This document shows, piece by piece, positions 1-9,658 of a stretch of 64,000 bases of DNA; positions within the stretch are counted from its first letter, which is position 1; each line of letters begins with the position of its first letter. Origin of the DNA: Methylomonas koyamae (GTDB lineage: Bacteria > Pseudomonadota > Gammaproteobacteria > Methylococcales > Methylomonadaceae); NCBI RefSeq assembly GCF_019669905.1, contig NZ_AP019777.1, forward strand, positions 2,108,001 to 2,172,000, given 5' to 3'. The translations under genes were made by a program, and so were the position numbers. The notes under the pieces were generated by a model. That model was not told where the DNA came from. It worked only from the letters and a program-made list of their open reading frames with translations, and searched no databases.

Positions 1-1857
1 GAAAAAGACCAGCCGCCGGGTTACGAAGATATCGGTTCCGAGTCCCGAGAGCAATTATTGGCGGAGGATTTGGATTTCGGCGACATGCCGCACGCCGAAT
101 TTCTCGACGTGCTGTTTCCCAAGCATCAACCCAAGCTGGCCGAGAAGCACAAGGCGTTTTTATACAAGCCGGTGTTGGCTTGCACGATAGACCACATCAT
201 CGCCGCCACCGAAACCCGGCGCGGCGGAAAATTCATCCTGCCGTGCCTGCGCCTGTTGTCGTCCGATCTAGTGATCGACGAAGTGGATGACTTTGATGGC
301 ACCGATTTGATCGCCATCGGTCGTTTGATCCATTTGGCCGGCATGTTGGGCCGCAAGGTGATGATTTCTTCCGCCACGATTCCGCCGGATTTGGCCGAAG
401 GTTTTTTCCATGCCTATCAGGCCGGTTGGCAATTGCACAGCCATTTCAAAACCGCTCATCCGTTGGTGGCGTGCGCCTGGATCGACGAGTTCGGTACGCA
501 AGTCGAGCGATTGGACAACGTAGACTCCGATAGCCGTTGCCGGCAATACGCGCAGTTACACCGGCAGTTCGTTGCCAAACGAGTCGGCCATCTGCACAAG
601 CAACTCGTCAAACGTAAAGCCATTATCGAGCGTTGCGACGAGTTGTTGGCCTTGAAGAACCAGCCTGCGGAACAGCGCCAACAGTATTTCGCCAAAATCC
701 GCCAGGCTGCCGAACACTTGCACTCTCACCACCACAGCGTCGATGCCAAAACCGGCAAGCGGGTTTCGTTCGGCGCGGTGCGGATGGCAAACATTCCGCC
801 CTGTATCGCGCTGACACGCTACCTGTTGCAAGCGGATTGGGGCAACGGCATCGAACCGAAAATCATGGCCTACCACAGCCGGCAAGTGCTGTTATTACGT
901 CATGAACAGGAAAAACATCTGGACGAAATTTTGCAGCGCAAGGAAAAGCCGGGCCAAACACCGAAAGCATTTCAGGACCCGGTAATCCGCCGGCATTTGG
1001 ATTCCGCGGCAGCCGATGACGTCTTGTTCATACTGGTAGCGACACCGGTGGAAGAAGTCGGCCGCGACCACGAATTCGATTGGGCCGTCATCGAACCGTC
1101 GTCGTTTCGATCCATCATCCAGTTGGCGGGGCGCGTGTTACGCCATCGCCGCATTTTGGCCGATGTCGAACATGCCAATATTGCCGTGATGCAATACAAC
1201 CTGAAAGCCTTGCGTCAAGCGGGTGGCCCGGCCTATTGCCGGCCGGGTTACGAAAACGGCAAGAGTTTGAGGCTGACCAGCCATGACTTCGCTCGATTGG
1301 TGGACGAAGCCGCGTTGAACCAAGTCGTCAACGCCGTGCCGCGCATTCAACGCCCGGAAAAGCTGGAGCCGAAACAGCGTCTGGCCGACCTGGAACACCA
1401 AGCCCTGCATCAAAGCCTGACCGATTACCGGCAACAAGGTCCGCAAGCCTTGCAGGCTTGGCTACACGAAAGCTGGTGGCTGACCGCCGTGCCGCAGCAA
1501 ATCAACCCGTTTCGGGCGGGCAATCCGGAAACTTCGCTATTTTTGGTTTGGCGAGATGGTAAAGCGCTGTTTTGCGAGAAAGATGAACGCGGCCAGTTCA
1601 TCGCCCGCCAAGCCGTGCACAAGATCGTGGTGGCTGAACCACTACCGGAGCTGGAACAAGCCCGATTATGGCTGGATAGAGCTTATGAAAATATCTTGCG
1701 CCAACACGCCGAAACCGAACCGTCCGGGGACGATGCCGATTCGGAACAACGATTGCAAACCGCATCCGAGCGTTATGGCGAAATCATGGTACGTCCGAAC
1801 AGCGACAAACCTTGGTTTTATTCGGACCAGTTAGGTTTGTTTCAAGATATGAATTAG
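1..1857 (+). CDS. cas3: CRISPR-associated helicase/nuclease Cas3, type I-F (5' partial)
   Basis: The frame is open from base 1, so the gene begins left of the window; 618 residues remain. Cas3 is the helicase-nuclease that Cascade recruits to unwind and degrade target DNA; in type I-F it is normally fused to Cas2 at its N-terminus. Visible are the DEVDD helicase motif II (about base 276), the SSAT motif III (about 367) and motif VI, QLAGRVLRHR (about 1120), followed by the C-terminal domain. The Cas2 part, HD nuclease and Walker A motif would lie upstream and cannot be checked. The type I-F assignment rests on the following csy1-csy2-csy3-cas6f genes. A palindrome separates it from csy1. Confidence 0.93.
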   Translation, partial: EKDQPPGYEDIGSESREQLLAEDLDFGDMPHAEFLDVLFPKHQPKLAEKHKAFLYKPVLACTIDHIIAATETRRGGKFILPCLRLLSSDLVIDEVDDFDGTDLIAIGRLIHLAGMLGRKVMISSATIPPDLAEGFFHAYQAGWQLHSHFKTAHPLVACAWIDEFGTQVERLDNVDSDSRCRQYAQLHRQFVAKRVGHLHKQLVKRKAIIERCDELLALKNQPAEQRQQYFAKIRQAAEHLHSHHHSVDAKTGKRVSFGAVRMANIPPCIALTRYLLQADWGNGIEPKIMAYHSRQVLLLRHEQEKHLDEILQRKEKPGQTPKAFQDPVIRRHLDSAAADDVLFILVATPVEEVGRDHEFDWAVIEPSSFRSIIQLAGRVLRHRRILADVEHANIAVMQYNLKALRQAGGPAYCRPGYENGKSLRLTSHDFARLVDEAALNQVVNAVPRIQRPEKLEPKQRLADLEHQALHQSLTDYRQQGPQALQAWLHESWWLTAVPQQINPFRAGNPETSLFLVWRDGKALFCEKDERGQFIARQAVHKIVVAEPLPELEQARLWLDRAYENILRQHAETEPSGDDADSEQRLQTASERYGEIMVRPNSDKPWFYSDQLGLFQDMN

Positions 1858-1860
1858 CGG

Positions 1861-1937
1861 GTAGGCCGGAATAAGCCGATAGGCGTTTCCGGCAGATAGG
1901 CTTTGCCGGAAACGCCTATCGGCTTATTCCGGCCTAC
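1861..1937. repeat. Perfect 34-bp inverted repeat (REP-like) between cas3 and csy1
   Basis: Arm 1861-1894 begins GTAGGCCGGAATAAGC and is exactly repeated in reverse complement at 1904-1937, with a 9-nt loop. All 34 pairs match. The GTAGGCCGGA start resembles enterobacterial REP/PU palindromes. There is no T-run after it, so it is not a standard intrinsic terminator. It starts 3 nt after the cas3 stop and could limit read-through or stabilise the cas3 mRNA end; that is inference. Confidence 0.85.
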
Positions 1938-2029
1938 TGGATTTGGCGTTATTCAAACCAATCCGGTTTGATCAAAGAATTGAATCATCCAGCTCACAAA
2001 TGAAAAGACATTACGGGAGGCAAACATCA

Positions 2030-3283
2030 ATGCACGAATCGATCACAACGTTTTTCGCCGAGCGCAAAGCGACTTGGCTGAAAGCTAAACTAAAAGCCAC
2101 GGACGACCCGGATAAACAAACCGCTATCCAACAAGAAGCCGAGGACAAATTTTCCTTACCGACCTGGTTGCCCGATGCGGCGCGACGGGCCGCCTGGTTA
2201 TCCATGTCCAGCCATCCCGGCAAATTCAGTCATCCCAGCGCCAAAACCAGTTCGGTAATCGCCCAAGGACAACAGGCCAATGACGGCTACCTGCGTACCG
2301 GCAATGTAGTTTATGAACTGGATGTTTCTGCAAAAACTGCGGCGGCGATGGATGTTTACACGTTTTTGAATCTACCGCTGGATGACGGGCAAACGCTGTT
2401 GCAGCACCTGGAACGGGACAGCGATCAGGCCAAGCGTTTGCTTAACGTGCCAACCGCCAGCTACGACAGTCTGCGTTCCGGGTTTCTGGCGGTCAAACAA
2501 AGCGACGTCGTTACGCGAACCGACGGTTTAGTCAAGCAAGTGTATTTCCCGGTCGATGCCGACTATCACCTGCTGTCTATTCTGACGCCATCCGGCATCT
2601 TGGCCCAAACCAAAAACCGCATCGACACGATGCGCTTTTCCGAAGCCACCAAACAGTCCAAGGACAGCCGGCGTAAGAACGACCACCATGCCGACGGTTT
2701 CGACGACATGCTGGGGTTGACTGTCACCGTTTACGGGGGGGCTAATAAGCAAAACATCAGCTTGTTAAACGTTCAAAATGCCGGCCGCGCGTATTTGTTA
2801 AGCAGTGTGCCACCAATCTTCGAGCAGCGGCAGGTGAGGTTACCGACGCGACATTTCTTCAGAAACTCGCTATCCGCCCGCCGTTTTCAAGACAACTTCC
2901 AGACGCTGGACCGCTTGATGCGCAGTGGCGTCAACAACATCCACGTCCGCGACGGCATCCGCAATACCCTCAAATACCTGATCGATTCGGTGTTGCGACT
3001 AGCCTTCGCCATTCGCGCCACCGGTCCCGGCTGGTCGCAAGCCGAGCATTACCGCGAATTACCGCTGGCTCAACGGATTTGGCTCGACGACGTCTATCTG
3101 GAACAGCGCGAGCAATCCGAAGCTTGGTTGGACGAGGTGGCCGGCGATTTTGCCCGTTGGATCATTCGAACTTACGAATACTTATGCAAGGACTGCCGCA
3201 CCAAGCTCGGTGACGACGAATTCCATGCGTTGGCAGCGTTGGCCGAGCAAGCGGTTGCCGCCGACCAGGAGTTTTTCAAATGA
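2030..3283 (+). CDS. csy1: Type I-F Cascade large-subunit protein Csy1 (Cas8f)
   Basis: This 417-residue protein is recognised by its place between cas3 and csy2 in a complete I-F operon and by its length, close to the roughly 430 usual for Csy1. In the I-F surveillance complex Csy1 forms with Csy2 the tail that binds the crRNA 5' handle and reads the PAM. The ATG at 2030 is chosen because GGGAGG lies 9 nt upstream; an in-frame TTG at 1943 would put the start next to the palindrome and has no such site. The stop overlaps the csy2 start by 4 bases (ATGA), suggesting coupled translation. Confidence 0.9.
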   Translation: MHESITTFFAERKATWLKAKLKATDDPDKQTAIQQEAEDKFSLPTWLPDAARRAAWLSMSSHPGKFSHPSAKTSSVIAQGQQANDGYLRTGNVVYELDVSAKTAAAMDVYTFLNLPLDDGQTLLQHLERDSDQAKRLLNVPTASYDSLRSGFLAVKQSDVVTRTDGLVKQVYFPVDADYHLLSILTPSGILAQTKNRIDTMRFSEATKQSKDSRRKNDHHADGFDDMLGLTVTVYGGANKQNISLLNVQNAGRAYLLSSVPPIFEQRQVRLPTRHFFRNSLSARRFQDNFQTLDRLMRSGVNNIHVRDGIRNTLKYLIDSVLRLAFAIRATGPGWSQAEHYRELPLAQRIWLDDVYLEQREQSEAWLDEVAGDFARWIIRTYEYLCKDCRTKLGDDEFHALAALAEQAVAADQEFFK

Positions 3284-4182
3284 CGCGCCGTTTACTGTTA
3301 ATTCCGCATCTGCAAATTCACAACGCCAACGCGATGAGCAGTCCTTACACCATCGGCTTTCCGGCCATGACCGCCTGGCTGGGCGGCGTGCATGCCTTGC
3401 AGCGCCATCTGCGGCAACAGGGGTTGACCGACATCGAATTGACCGGGGCGGCGATAAGCTGCCATCGCTTCGATTTACAGACCCACAAAGGCCAAGGCGA
3501 TTTCGTGCATTCCATTGTCGGCACCGCCAATCCGTTGGATAAAGACGGCGGCCGGCCGGCCTTCGTCGAAGAAGCCCGCTGCCATTTAGAAGTATCGCTA
3601 TTGATCGAATTGCAAGGCTTCGATACCGACGAACGGGAGCGCCTCGAAGCCACGCTCAACCAGCAACTGTGTAGGATGAAATGGGCCGGCGGCGACGTGC
3701 TGGCCGTCAAACCGGTGGAAATTCATACCGTCGATGAAGACGACGACCATAGCGTCAGAAAACTGCTTAACCGGCTGATGCTCGGTTACGTGCTGGTCGA
3801 GCGCCGGGAACTGATGGTGCAGGTCATGCGCGACGAGGGCCGGGACGCGCTGGACGCTTTACTGGATTTTCTAAAGCTCATGCATCGTAGCGAGCAGGAT
3901 GAAAACGGCAAAGTCACCTGGAGCAGTCAACGCAAGGCGCCGGGTTGGCTGGTGCCGATTGCGGTGGGCTTCCAGGGTATTTCCGAGTTAGGCCAAGCCG
4001 CCAACCAGCGCGACCTTGGCACGCCGCACCGCTTCGCCGAAAGCGTGGTCACGCTGGGCGAATTCAAAATGCCGTACCGCATTACCAATCTGGACGACGT
4101 GCTATGGCAATACCACGCCGATACCGAACGCAATCTGTACCTTTGCCGAACCCTCACCGCAGCAAATCTTATTGGAGACTAA
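3280..4182 (+). CDS. csy2: Type I-F Cascade protein Csy2 (Cas5f)
   Basis: 300 residues beginning MTRRLLLIPHLQIHNANA, with a Csy2-like N-terminus. Csy2 is the Cas5-type subunit that pairs with Csy1 at the 5' end of the crRNA. It starts in an ATGA overlap with csy1 and ends 3 nt before csy3. Assignment rests on N-terminal likeness, length and gene order; no catalytic residue is expected. Confidence 0.9.
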   Translation: MTRRLLLIPHLQIHNANAMSSPYTIGFPAMTAWLGGVHALQRHLRQQGLTDIELTGAAISCHRFDLQTHKGQGDFVHSIVGTANPLDKDGGRPAFVEEARCHLEVSLLIELQGFDTDERERLEATLNQQLCRMKWAGGDVLAVKPVEIHTVDEDDDHSVRKLLNRLMLGYVLVERRELMVQVMRDEGRDALDALLDFLKLMHRSEQDENGKVTWSSQRKAPGWLVPIAVGFQGISELGQAANQRDLGTPHRFAESVVTLGEFKMPYRITNLDDVLWQYHADTERNLYLCRTLTAANLIGD

Positions 4183-4185
4183 AAC

Positions 4186-5202
4186 ATGGCAGCAAAAAAC
4201 GACGCAACCGTATTGGCTTTCGAGAAAAAACTGGTGCCTTCCGACGGTTATCTGTACGGCACGACTTGGAACGACCGCAGCAATCTCAAACCACTGGCTT
4301 TGACGCCGAAATCGGTACGCGGCACGATTTCTAACCGCTTGAAACCAGCATTGCAAAACGACCCGTTAAAACTCAACGCCGAAGTCGAAAAACCCAATCT
4401 GCAAACTGTCGATGCCTGCGCGTTGGCCGAAGATCAAGACACGTTAAAACTGAGCTTTACCTTGAAAGTGCTGGGCGGCGTTGACAAACCGTCGGCCTGC
4501 AACGGACCAAATTTCAACGCCAGTTATCCTGGCGTCGCCCAAGCTTATATCGAACAAGAAGGTTTTACCGAGCTCGCCAAACGTTACGCCGTCAACATTG
4601 CCAACGCCCGCTATTTGTGGCGTAACCGGGTCGGCGCGGAAAAAATCGAAGTGGTGGTCGATACCGGCGACGGCGAGCAACTGGTCTTCGACGCCAAGCA
4701 ATTTTCCCTGCGCGATTTCAATGCCGCTAACATGGATTTACAAAAACTGGCCGGTAAAATCGCCGATGCCTTGTGCGGCCGTTTGCCGTATTTGCTGATT
4801 AGCGTCGAAGCTTACGCCTTGGTCGGCAAAGCCCAGGAAGTGTATCCCAGCGAAGAGCTGATCCTCGGCAATGGCAAGGGCGACAAAAGCAAAATCCTCT
4901 ATGCCGTCAACGGCACTGCCGCCTTACATTCGCAAAAAATCGGCAACGCCATCCGCACCATCGACACCTGGTACCCGGGCCACGACGACGGCGCCATTGG
5001 CATCGGTCCAATCGCCATCGAACCTTACGGCGCGGTCACCAACCTGGGCAAAGCCTTCCGTACCCCGAAAGATAAAGCCGACTTTTACTCGTTGTTCGAC
5101 CGCTTTGCCTTGGGCGAAAAACTCAGCAATAAAGACCAAGAACATTACGTGATGGCGGTACTGGTGCGCGGCGGCGTATTTGGCCAAAGCGGCAAGGAAT
5201 AA
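4186..5202 (+). CDS. csy3: Type I-F Cascade backbone protein Csy3 (Cas7f)
   Basis: 338 residues, a usual Csy3 length. Six copies form the helical backbone along the crRNA spacer in the I-F complex. The sequence has typical Csy3 stretches such as LKPLALTPKSVRGTISNR near the N-terminus and NARYLWRNRVGAEKIEV in the middle. The ATG follows TTGGAGACTAAAAC, giving a GGAG site at good spacing. It ends 3 nt before cas6f, so the four genes are one operon. Confidence 0.94.
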   Translation: MAAKNDATVLAFEKKLVPSDGYLYGTTWNDRSNLKPLALTPKSVRGTISNRLKPALQNDPLKLNAEVEKPNLQTVDACALAEDQDTLKLSFTLKVLGGVDKPSACNGPNFNASYPGVAQAYIEQEGFTELAKRYAVNIANARYLWRNRVGAEKIEVVVDTGDGEQLVFDAKQFSLRDFNAANMDLQKLAGKIADALCGRLPYLLISVEAYALVGKAQEVYPSEELILGNGKGDKSKILYAVNGTAALHSQKIGNAIRTIDTWYPGHDDGAIGIGPIAIEPYGAVTNLGKAFRTPKDKADFYSLFDRFALGEKLSNKDQEHYVMAVLVRGGVFGQSGKE

Positions 5203-5205
5203 GTC

Positions 5206-5844
5206 ATGCGCTTTTACTTGGAAATCACCTTGCTGCCAAATCCCGAAGTTGGGCTGAATTTTCTTTGGTCCAAAGTATTCCATCAACTGCACCTGGGCTT
5301 TGTCGAGATGCTGGATGCGGATAAACGCGGCGCCATTGGTGTCGGTTTTCCCAAACATTGCGCCGATGGTAAGCGACTTGGTTTGGGCGACAAATGCCGC
5401 TTGTTTGCCGAAGATGAGGCCACGCTGGAACGCTTCGCCGCGCCGCAGCGTTTGGCGCGTCTTAGCGACTATGTGCATTGCACCGGCATCCGGCCGGTGC
5501 CGGACAAACTGTTGGGGTATGCGGTTTACCGGCGGGTGCAGCCGAAGACCAACCCGGAACGCCTGGCCCGGCGCTACGCCAGACGCCACGGCGTGGATCT
5601 GGCGACCGCGCTGAACATGACGGTTGAATTGCGCGCGGCGGGCGATAATCCGGCGTACCCGCTGTCGTTTCGCTATTGCGACATGCTCAAGCCTTCCGTG
5701 GCCTTGCCGTTCATCCGCTTGCAAAGCTTGAGCGGTGGGCAAACCTTTTGTCTGTGGATCAGTAAAACTGAAACGGTCGCGCCGGTGACCGGCAGTTTCA
5801 GCGCCTACGGACTGAGCAGCGTCGCCACCGTACCCGAATTTTGA
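5206..5844 (+). CDS. cas6f: CRISPR pre-crRNA endoribonuclease Cas6f (Csy4)
   Basis: 212 residues. Cas6f cuts the repeat RNA at the 3' base of its hairpin and stays bound to the product. The N-terminal ferredoxin-like fold aligns with the Pseudomonas enzyme, and the general-base histidine is kept at position 29 in SKVFHQLHLGF. An arginine-rich helix, RLARRYARRHG (about residues 120-130), matches the helix that docks in the major groove of the repeat stem. Last gene of the cas operon; the leader and array follow directly. Confidence 0.93.
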   Translation: MRFYLEITLLPNPEVGLNFLWSKVFHQLHLGFVEMLDADKRGAIGVGFPKHCADGKRLGLGDKCRLFAEDEATLERFAAPQRLARLSDYVHCTGIRPVPDKLLGYAVYRRVQPKTNPERLARRYARRHGVDLATALNMTVELRAAGDNPAYPLSFRYCDMLKPSVALPFIRLQSLSGGQTFCLWISKTETVAPVTGSFSAYGLSSVATVPEF

Positions 5845-5976
5845 CCCAAAAATTTTTCGCTCTTTAACAATGTGAATTAAATCAGCCGGTTACGGTTAAG
5901 GCTTTTGCAGATGGTAAAAATGGGTCAAACCATCCGCAACCCTTGTCGCGACCGGCTTTCCGTTTATTTATAATCA
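5845..5976 (+). promoter_or_regulatory. CRISPR leader
   Basis: 132 nt between the cas6f stop and the first repeat, visibly richer in A+T than its surroundings, with A/T tracts at its start. This is the expected place for the array promoter and for the signals that direct new spacers to the first repeat. No clear -35/-10 pair was picked. Confidence 0.75.
5880..5892 (+). promoter_or_regulatory. Candidate IHF binding site in the leader
   Basis: AATCAGCCGGTTA fits the IHF consensus WATCARNNNNTTR at every fixed position. It lies 84 nt upstream of the first repeat. IHF bends leaders for Cas1-Cas2 integration in type I-E and I-F systems, so the position makes sense. A consensus match alone can occur by chance. 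Confidence 0.5.
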
Positions 5977-8900
5977 GTCCGCCGCCGCACAGGCGGCTTA
6001 GAAACAAACCGGCAAGCCTTCTAGCTGATGCACGGCGTCCGCCGCCGCACAGGCGGCTTAGAAATTTATCGTTAAATTCCTGGCATAAATGCCTGGGTCC
6101 GCCGCCGCACAGGCGGCTTAGAAAAAGAATAAATTCCATCATCTGTAAGCCCTCATGTCCGCCGCCGCACAGGCGGCTTAGAAATATGCCTGGCTGGGCC
6201 AATCCCCGGCGATGCGGTCCGCCGCCGCACAGGCGGCTTAGAAAATGAAGCGTTTCAGGTGCTTCAACGTCTGCTTGTCCGCCGCCGCACAGGCGGCTTA
6301 GAAAACGGTGTAGCCGGCGCCGGTGATGGTTATGGTGTCCGCCGCCGCACAGGCGGCTTAGAAAACAAGCCGCGGATCATTTTCGACTGGGCATCGGTCC
6401 GCCGCCGCACAGGCGGCTTAGAAACAAGTGATTGTGCACGTCCGATAGCTTGTTCTTGTCCGCCGCCGCACAGGCGGCTTAGAAAAAAAGGCGATAAGAC
6501 TGACGTGGCCGGGGTTGGTCCGCCGCCGCACAGGCGGCTTAGAAAGGCATGTTTTGCAACAGCAATTGCGCCGAATAGTCCGCCGCCGCACAGGCGGCTT
6601 AGAAAGAAACTACAATCCGGGTTGCGTATTTTTTAACGTCCGCCGCCGCACAGGCGGCTTAGAAAAGTCAGTTGGAAGCCATGCTGAATAAGTTGCGAGT
6701 CCGCCGCCGCACAGGCGGCTTAGAAATCGCGCCCATTCGGCATGAAGCGCAAATCAACGTCCGCCGCCGCACAGGCGGCTTAGAAATACAGCGGCCAGGG
6801 CGGCTTTGCCGATGGTTCGTCCGCCGCCGCACAGGCGGCTTAGAAAAGCGCGCCGCACAGGGCGATAAACATCAGGGCGTCCGCCGCCGCACAGGCGGCT
6901 TAGAAATTCATCGCGTTACCCTGCAAGATGCCCTGGATGTCCGCCGCCGCACAGGCGGCTTAGAAAATACGCTAACAAAGACTTCTCCGGTGTAGTCTGT
7001 CCGCCGCCGCACAGGCGGCTTAGAAATGCTCAGTGACGCTGCCGCGCTGTTTGAGTGCGTCCGCCGCCGCACAGGCGGCTTAGAAATGGGCGATGGCGCA
7101 GTAATGCCACAGCAAACCGTCCGCCGCCGCACAGGCGGCTTAGAAATATCGCACTTGGAAGGCCAAACCGTTTCGATCGTCCGCCGCCGCACAGGCGGCT
7201 TAGAAAAACTCACACGCTCGGCAAAATCATCTTGCTGTGTCCGCCGCCGCACAGGCGGCTTAGAAATATAATCTTGCAACCAATAATGTATTGAATTCGT
7301 CCGCCGCCGCACAGGCGGCTTAGAAAACCGAAAAAGGTTCGCTGGCTGGTGATGTGCTGTCCGCCGCCGCACAGGCGGCTTAGAAAGACGCTGGAAAGAC
7401 AAAAACGGCGAGAGAAAGGTCCGCCGCCGCACAGGCGGCTTAGAAAAACGACCATTTCGCCCAGCGATGGCGACCATCGTCCGCCGCCGCACAGGCGGCT
7501 TAGAAAAATCGTGCGGAACTACGTCATCCCACGCAAACGTCCGCCGCCGCACAGGCGGCTTAGAAAAGATGTAATCTGGGAGGTTTCAGAGGGCGCGCGT
7601 CCGCCGCCGCACAGGCGGCTTAGAAAAATCTTTGCTAGCTCGCGCAAAACCATGTCTTGTCCGCCGCCGCACAGGCGGCTTAGAAACACAGAATCAGCCA
7701 CGCAACCAGGCACGATTTGTCCGCCGCCGCACAGGCGGCTTAGAAAGCTAATCACCGGTTCCGCCGGTTCGGTGTGTTGTCCGCCGCCGCACAGGCGGCT
7801 TAGAAAACCACGCCGTTGCGGGCCGGCTGGTAGATCGGGTCCGCCGCCGCACAGGCGGCTTAGAAAAACGCGCACCGAATATCGGCCAAGTCTTGCCGGT
7901 CCGCCGCCGCACAGGCGGCTTAGAAACGGCAAAAAAAACGCCGCAAAGCCGATCACAAAGTCCGCCGCCGCACAGGCGGCTTAGAAAAGGACATCCCATT
8001 TTAGATGAGCGACGACCGCGTCCGCCGCCGCACAGGCGGCTTAGAAACACTTGCCGACGGCGGCTTGTTTTATGTCGATGTCCGCCGCCGCACAGGCGGC
8101 TTAGAAATCGGACACATTTCACAAGTGCCGTTTGATTCCGTCCGCCGCCGCACAGGCGGCTTAGAAATACTAGAGAATTAAAATTGTCAGAGCCTACAAG
8201 TCCGCCGCCGCACAGGCGGCTTAGAAAAAGAAAACACCAGGGGCATTCGCTCAGATATTGTCCGCCGCCGCACAGGCGGCTTAGAAACGAAGCGGCTCAG
8301 GCAAGAAAAGCGATTTGGGGTCCGCCGCCGCACAGGCGGCTTAGAAATCGCCAACCCCTGATCGCGCTTCATGAATACCGTCCGCCGCCGCACAGGCGGC
8401 TTAGAAATTTCGGCTCTTTTTCCCCTTTTTCCTGTCTAAGTCCGCCGCCGCACAGGCGGCTTAGAAAAGCCGCTGGCGGCGTGTCTAGCGCTACTACGCG
8501 TCCGCCGCCGCACAGGCGGCTTAGAAAGACGGCGGCTTGTTTTATATCGATAACCGTCAGTCCGCCGCCGCACAGGCGGCTTAGAAAATGGCGAATCAGC
8601 CGCCGCAGCCATCGCCGGAGTCCGCCGCCGCACAGGCGGCTTAGAAATATTGTCAAAATGACTTCATCCCTAAACGCTTGTCCGCCGCCGCACAGGCGGC
8701 TTAGAAACTTCCGCCACGGCGAGGACTTTCTCAGGTTTGAGTCCGCCGCCGCACAGGCGGCTTAGAAAAGGCACGTTCGCGCCGTGACTGGCTCGCCGCC
8801 GTCCGCCGCCGCACAGGCGGCTTAGAAAACGGAAGGCGCCTCACCCCAACCCGCATTTTCAGTCCGCCGCCGCACAGGCGGCTTAGAAAAACACGTCATT

Positions 8901-9191
8901 GGAACAATGCCGGCCATGTTCGTCCGCCGCCGCACAGGCGGCTTAGAAATCGTAAATAATGTCGCTGGCAATAGCTGGCACAGTCCGCCGCCGCACAGGC
9001 GGCTTAGAAACACTGTTCGGCAACCCAACCCACTCAAGATGTTGTCCGCCGCCGCACAGGCGGCTTAGAAAAACAGCGTCGCCAGGTTGCCCGGTGCCGG
9101 GTCGTCCGCCGCCGCACAGGCGGCTTAGAAAACCGAATAGCCATACAGCACCGCGCCGAGCATGTCCGCCGCCGCACAGGCGGCTTAGAAA
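5977..9191 (+). CRISPR. Type I-F CRISPR array, 54 repeats and 53 spacers
   Basis: The 28-nt repeat starts GTCC, has the stem GCCGCC / GGCGGC around a GCACA loop, and ends TTAGAAA, the layout of I-F repeats cut by Cas6f. I count 54 copies, from 5977 to the last at 9164-9191, and see no mismatch in any of them, including the last. 46 spacers are 32 nt and 7 are 33 nt. The stem is all G-C and one pair longer than the 5-bp stem of the Pseudomonas repeat. Orientation (leader at left) follows from the AT-rich leader and the cas operon. Spacers at 8048-8079 and 8528-8559 overlap in sequence. Confidence 0.98.
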
Positions 9192-9505
9192 TGAAATCGA
9201 AGGATGCCGGGGTTAAATTGGCAGTGGAGTTTGACTACATCAAGAAAGGCAATCCGGCCGTCAATATGATCGTTTCCGGCTTTAGTCAGGCTACCAGAAC
9301 CATTGAGGAAAAGATTCGAGGGGGATTTATCAGGCGGTGGAATGAGAGCGGGAGGCCGGCCGTCCCTCCATTCGTCTACTCTTACGAGCCACGCCACGTG
9401 GAAGCCGAATTTCCACGCCTCGCTCTCATCTGGCGATTATCATAGGTCGAGTCATGATTGAAGACAACAAAAATAGGAAGCTCTATTTGGTGCCTTATCG
9501 GAATG
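9192..9505. other. Array-distal flank without a supported gene
   Basis: This stretch directly follows the last repeat. An open frame of 84 codons starts at 9191 within the last base of the repeat, but it has no ribosome binding site and no recognisable domain. A small hairpin with arms CGTGGAA and TTCCACG lies near 9398-9418. I see nothing else. Confidence 0.4.
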
Positions 9506-9637
9506 TTCGCCGCCGCCAAAAGCGACGACGGCATGCTGTTACCGGAAGCTATCGCCGAAACCTATTGGCAATTGCATTGCCTGCATTCCCGCGCCTGGAG
9601 CCACAAGATCGACCTGCGCAAGTTCAACGAGACTTTC
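9506..9637 (+). pseudogene. Fragment resembling the C-terminus of a short-chain dehydrogenase
   Basis: About 44 residues read like the end of a short-chain dehydrogenase/reductase: KSDDGMLLPEAIAETYWQL followed by SRAWSHKIDLRKFNETF. In this family the C-terminus often has the pattern P-AIA-TYW-LH-Q-RSAW---DLRPF. No nucleotide-binding motif or catalytic Tyr-Lys is present upstream, and the frame runs on into sequence antisense to the ParB-like gene. I take it as a remnant left by rearrangement next to the array. The match is from memory of the family. Confidence 0.45.
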
Positions 9638-9658
9638 CGAACGGCACCGGCGGCCGGG

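Noticed and set aside
5882..9216. Many open frames on both strands across the CRISPR array
   Set aside because: They repeat PPPHRRLRK, VRRRTGGLE, FLSRLCGGG or SKPPVRRRT, which are simply the repeat read in different frames.
9191..9445. 84-codon frame starting in the last base of the array
   Set aside because: No ribosome binding site, no recognisable domain, start fixed by the repeat sequence.
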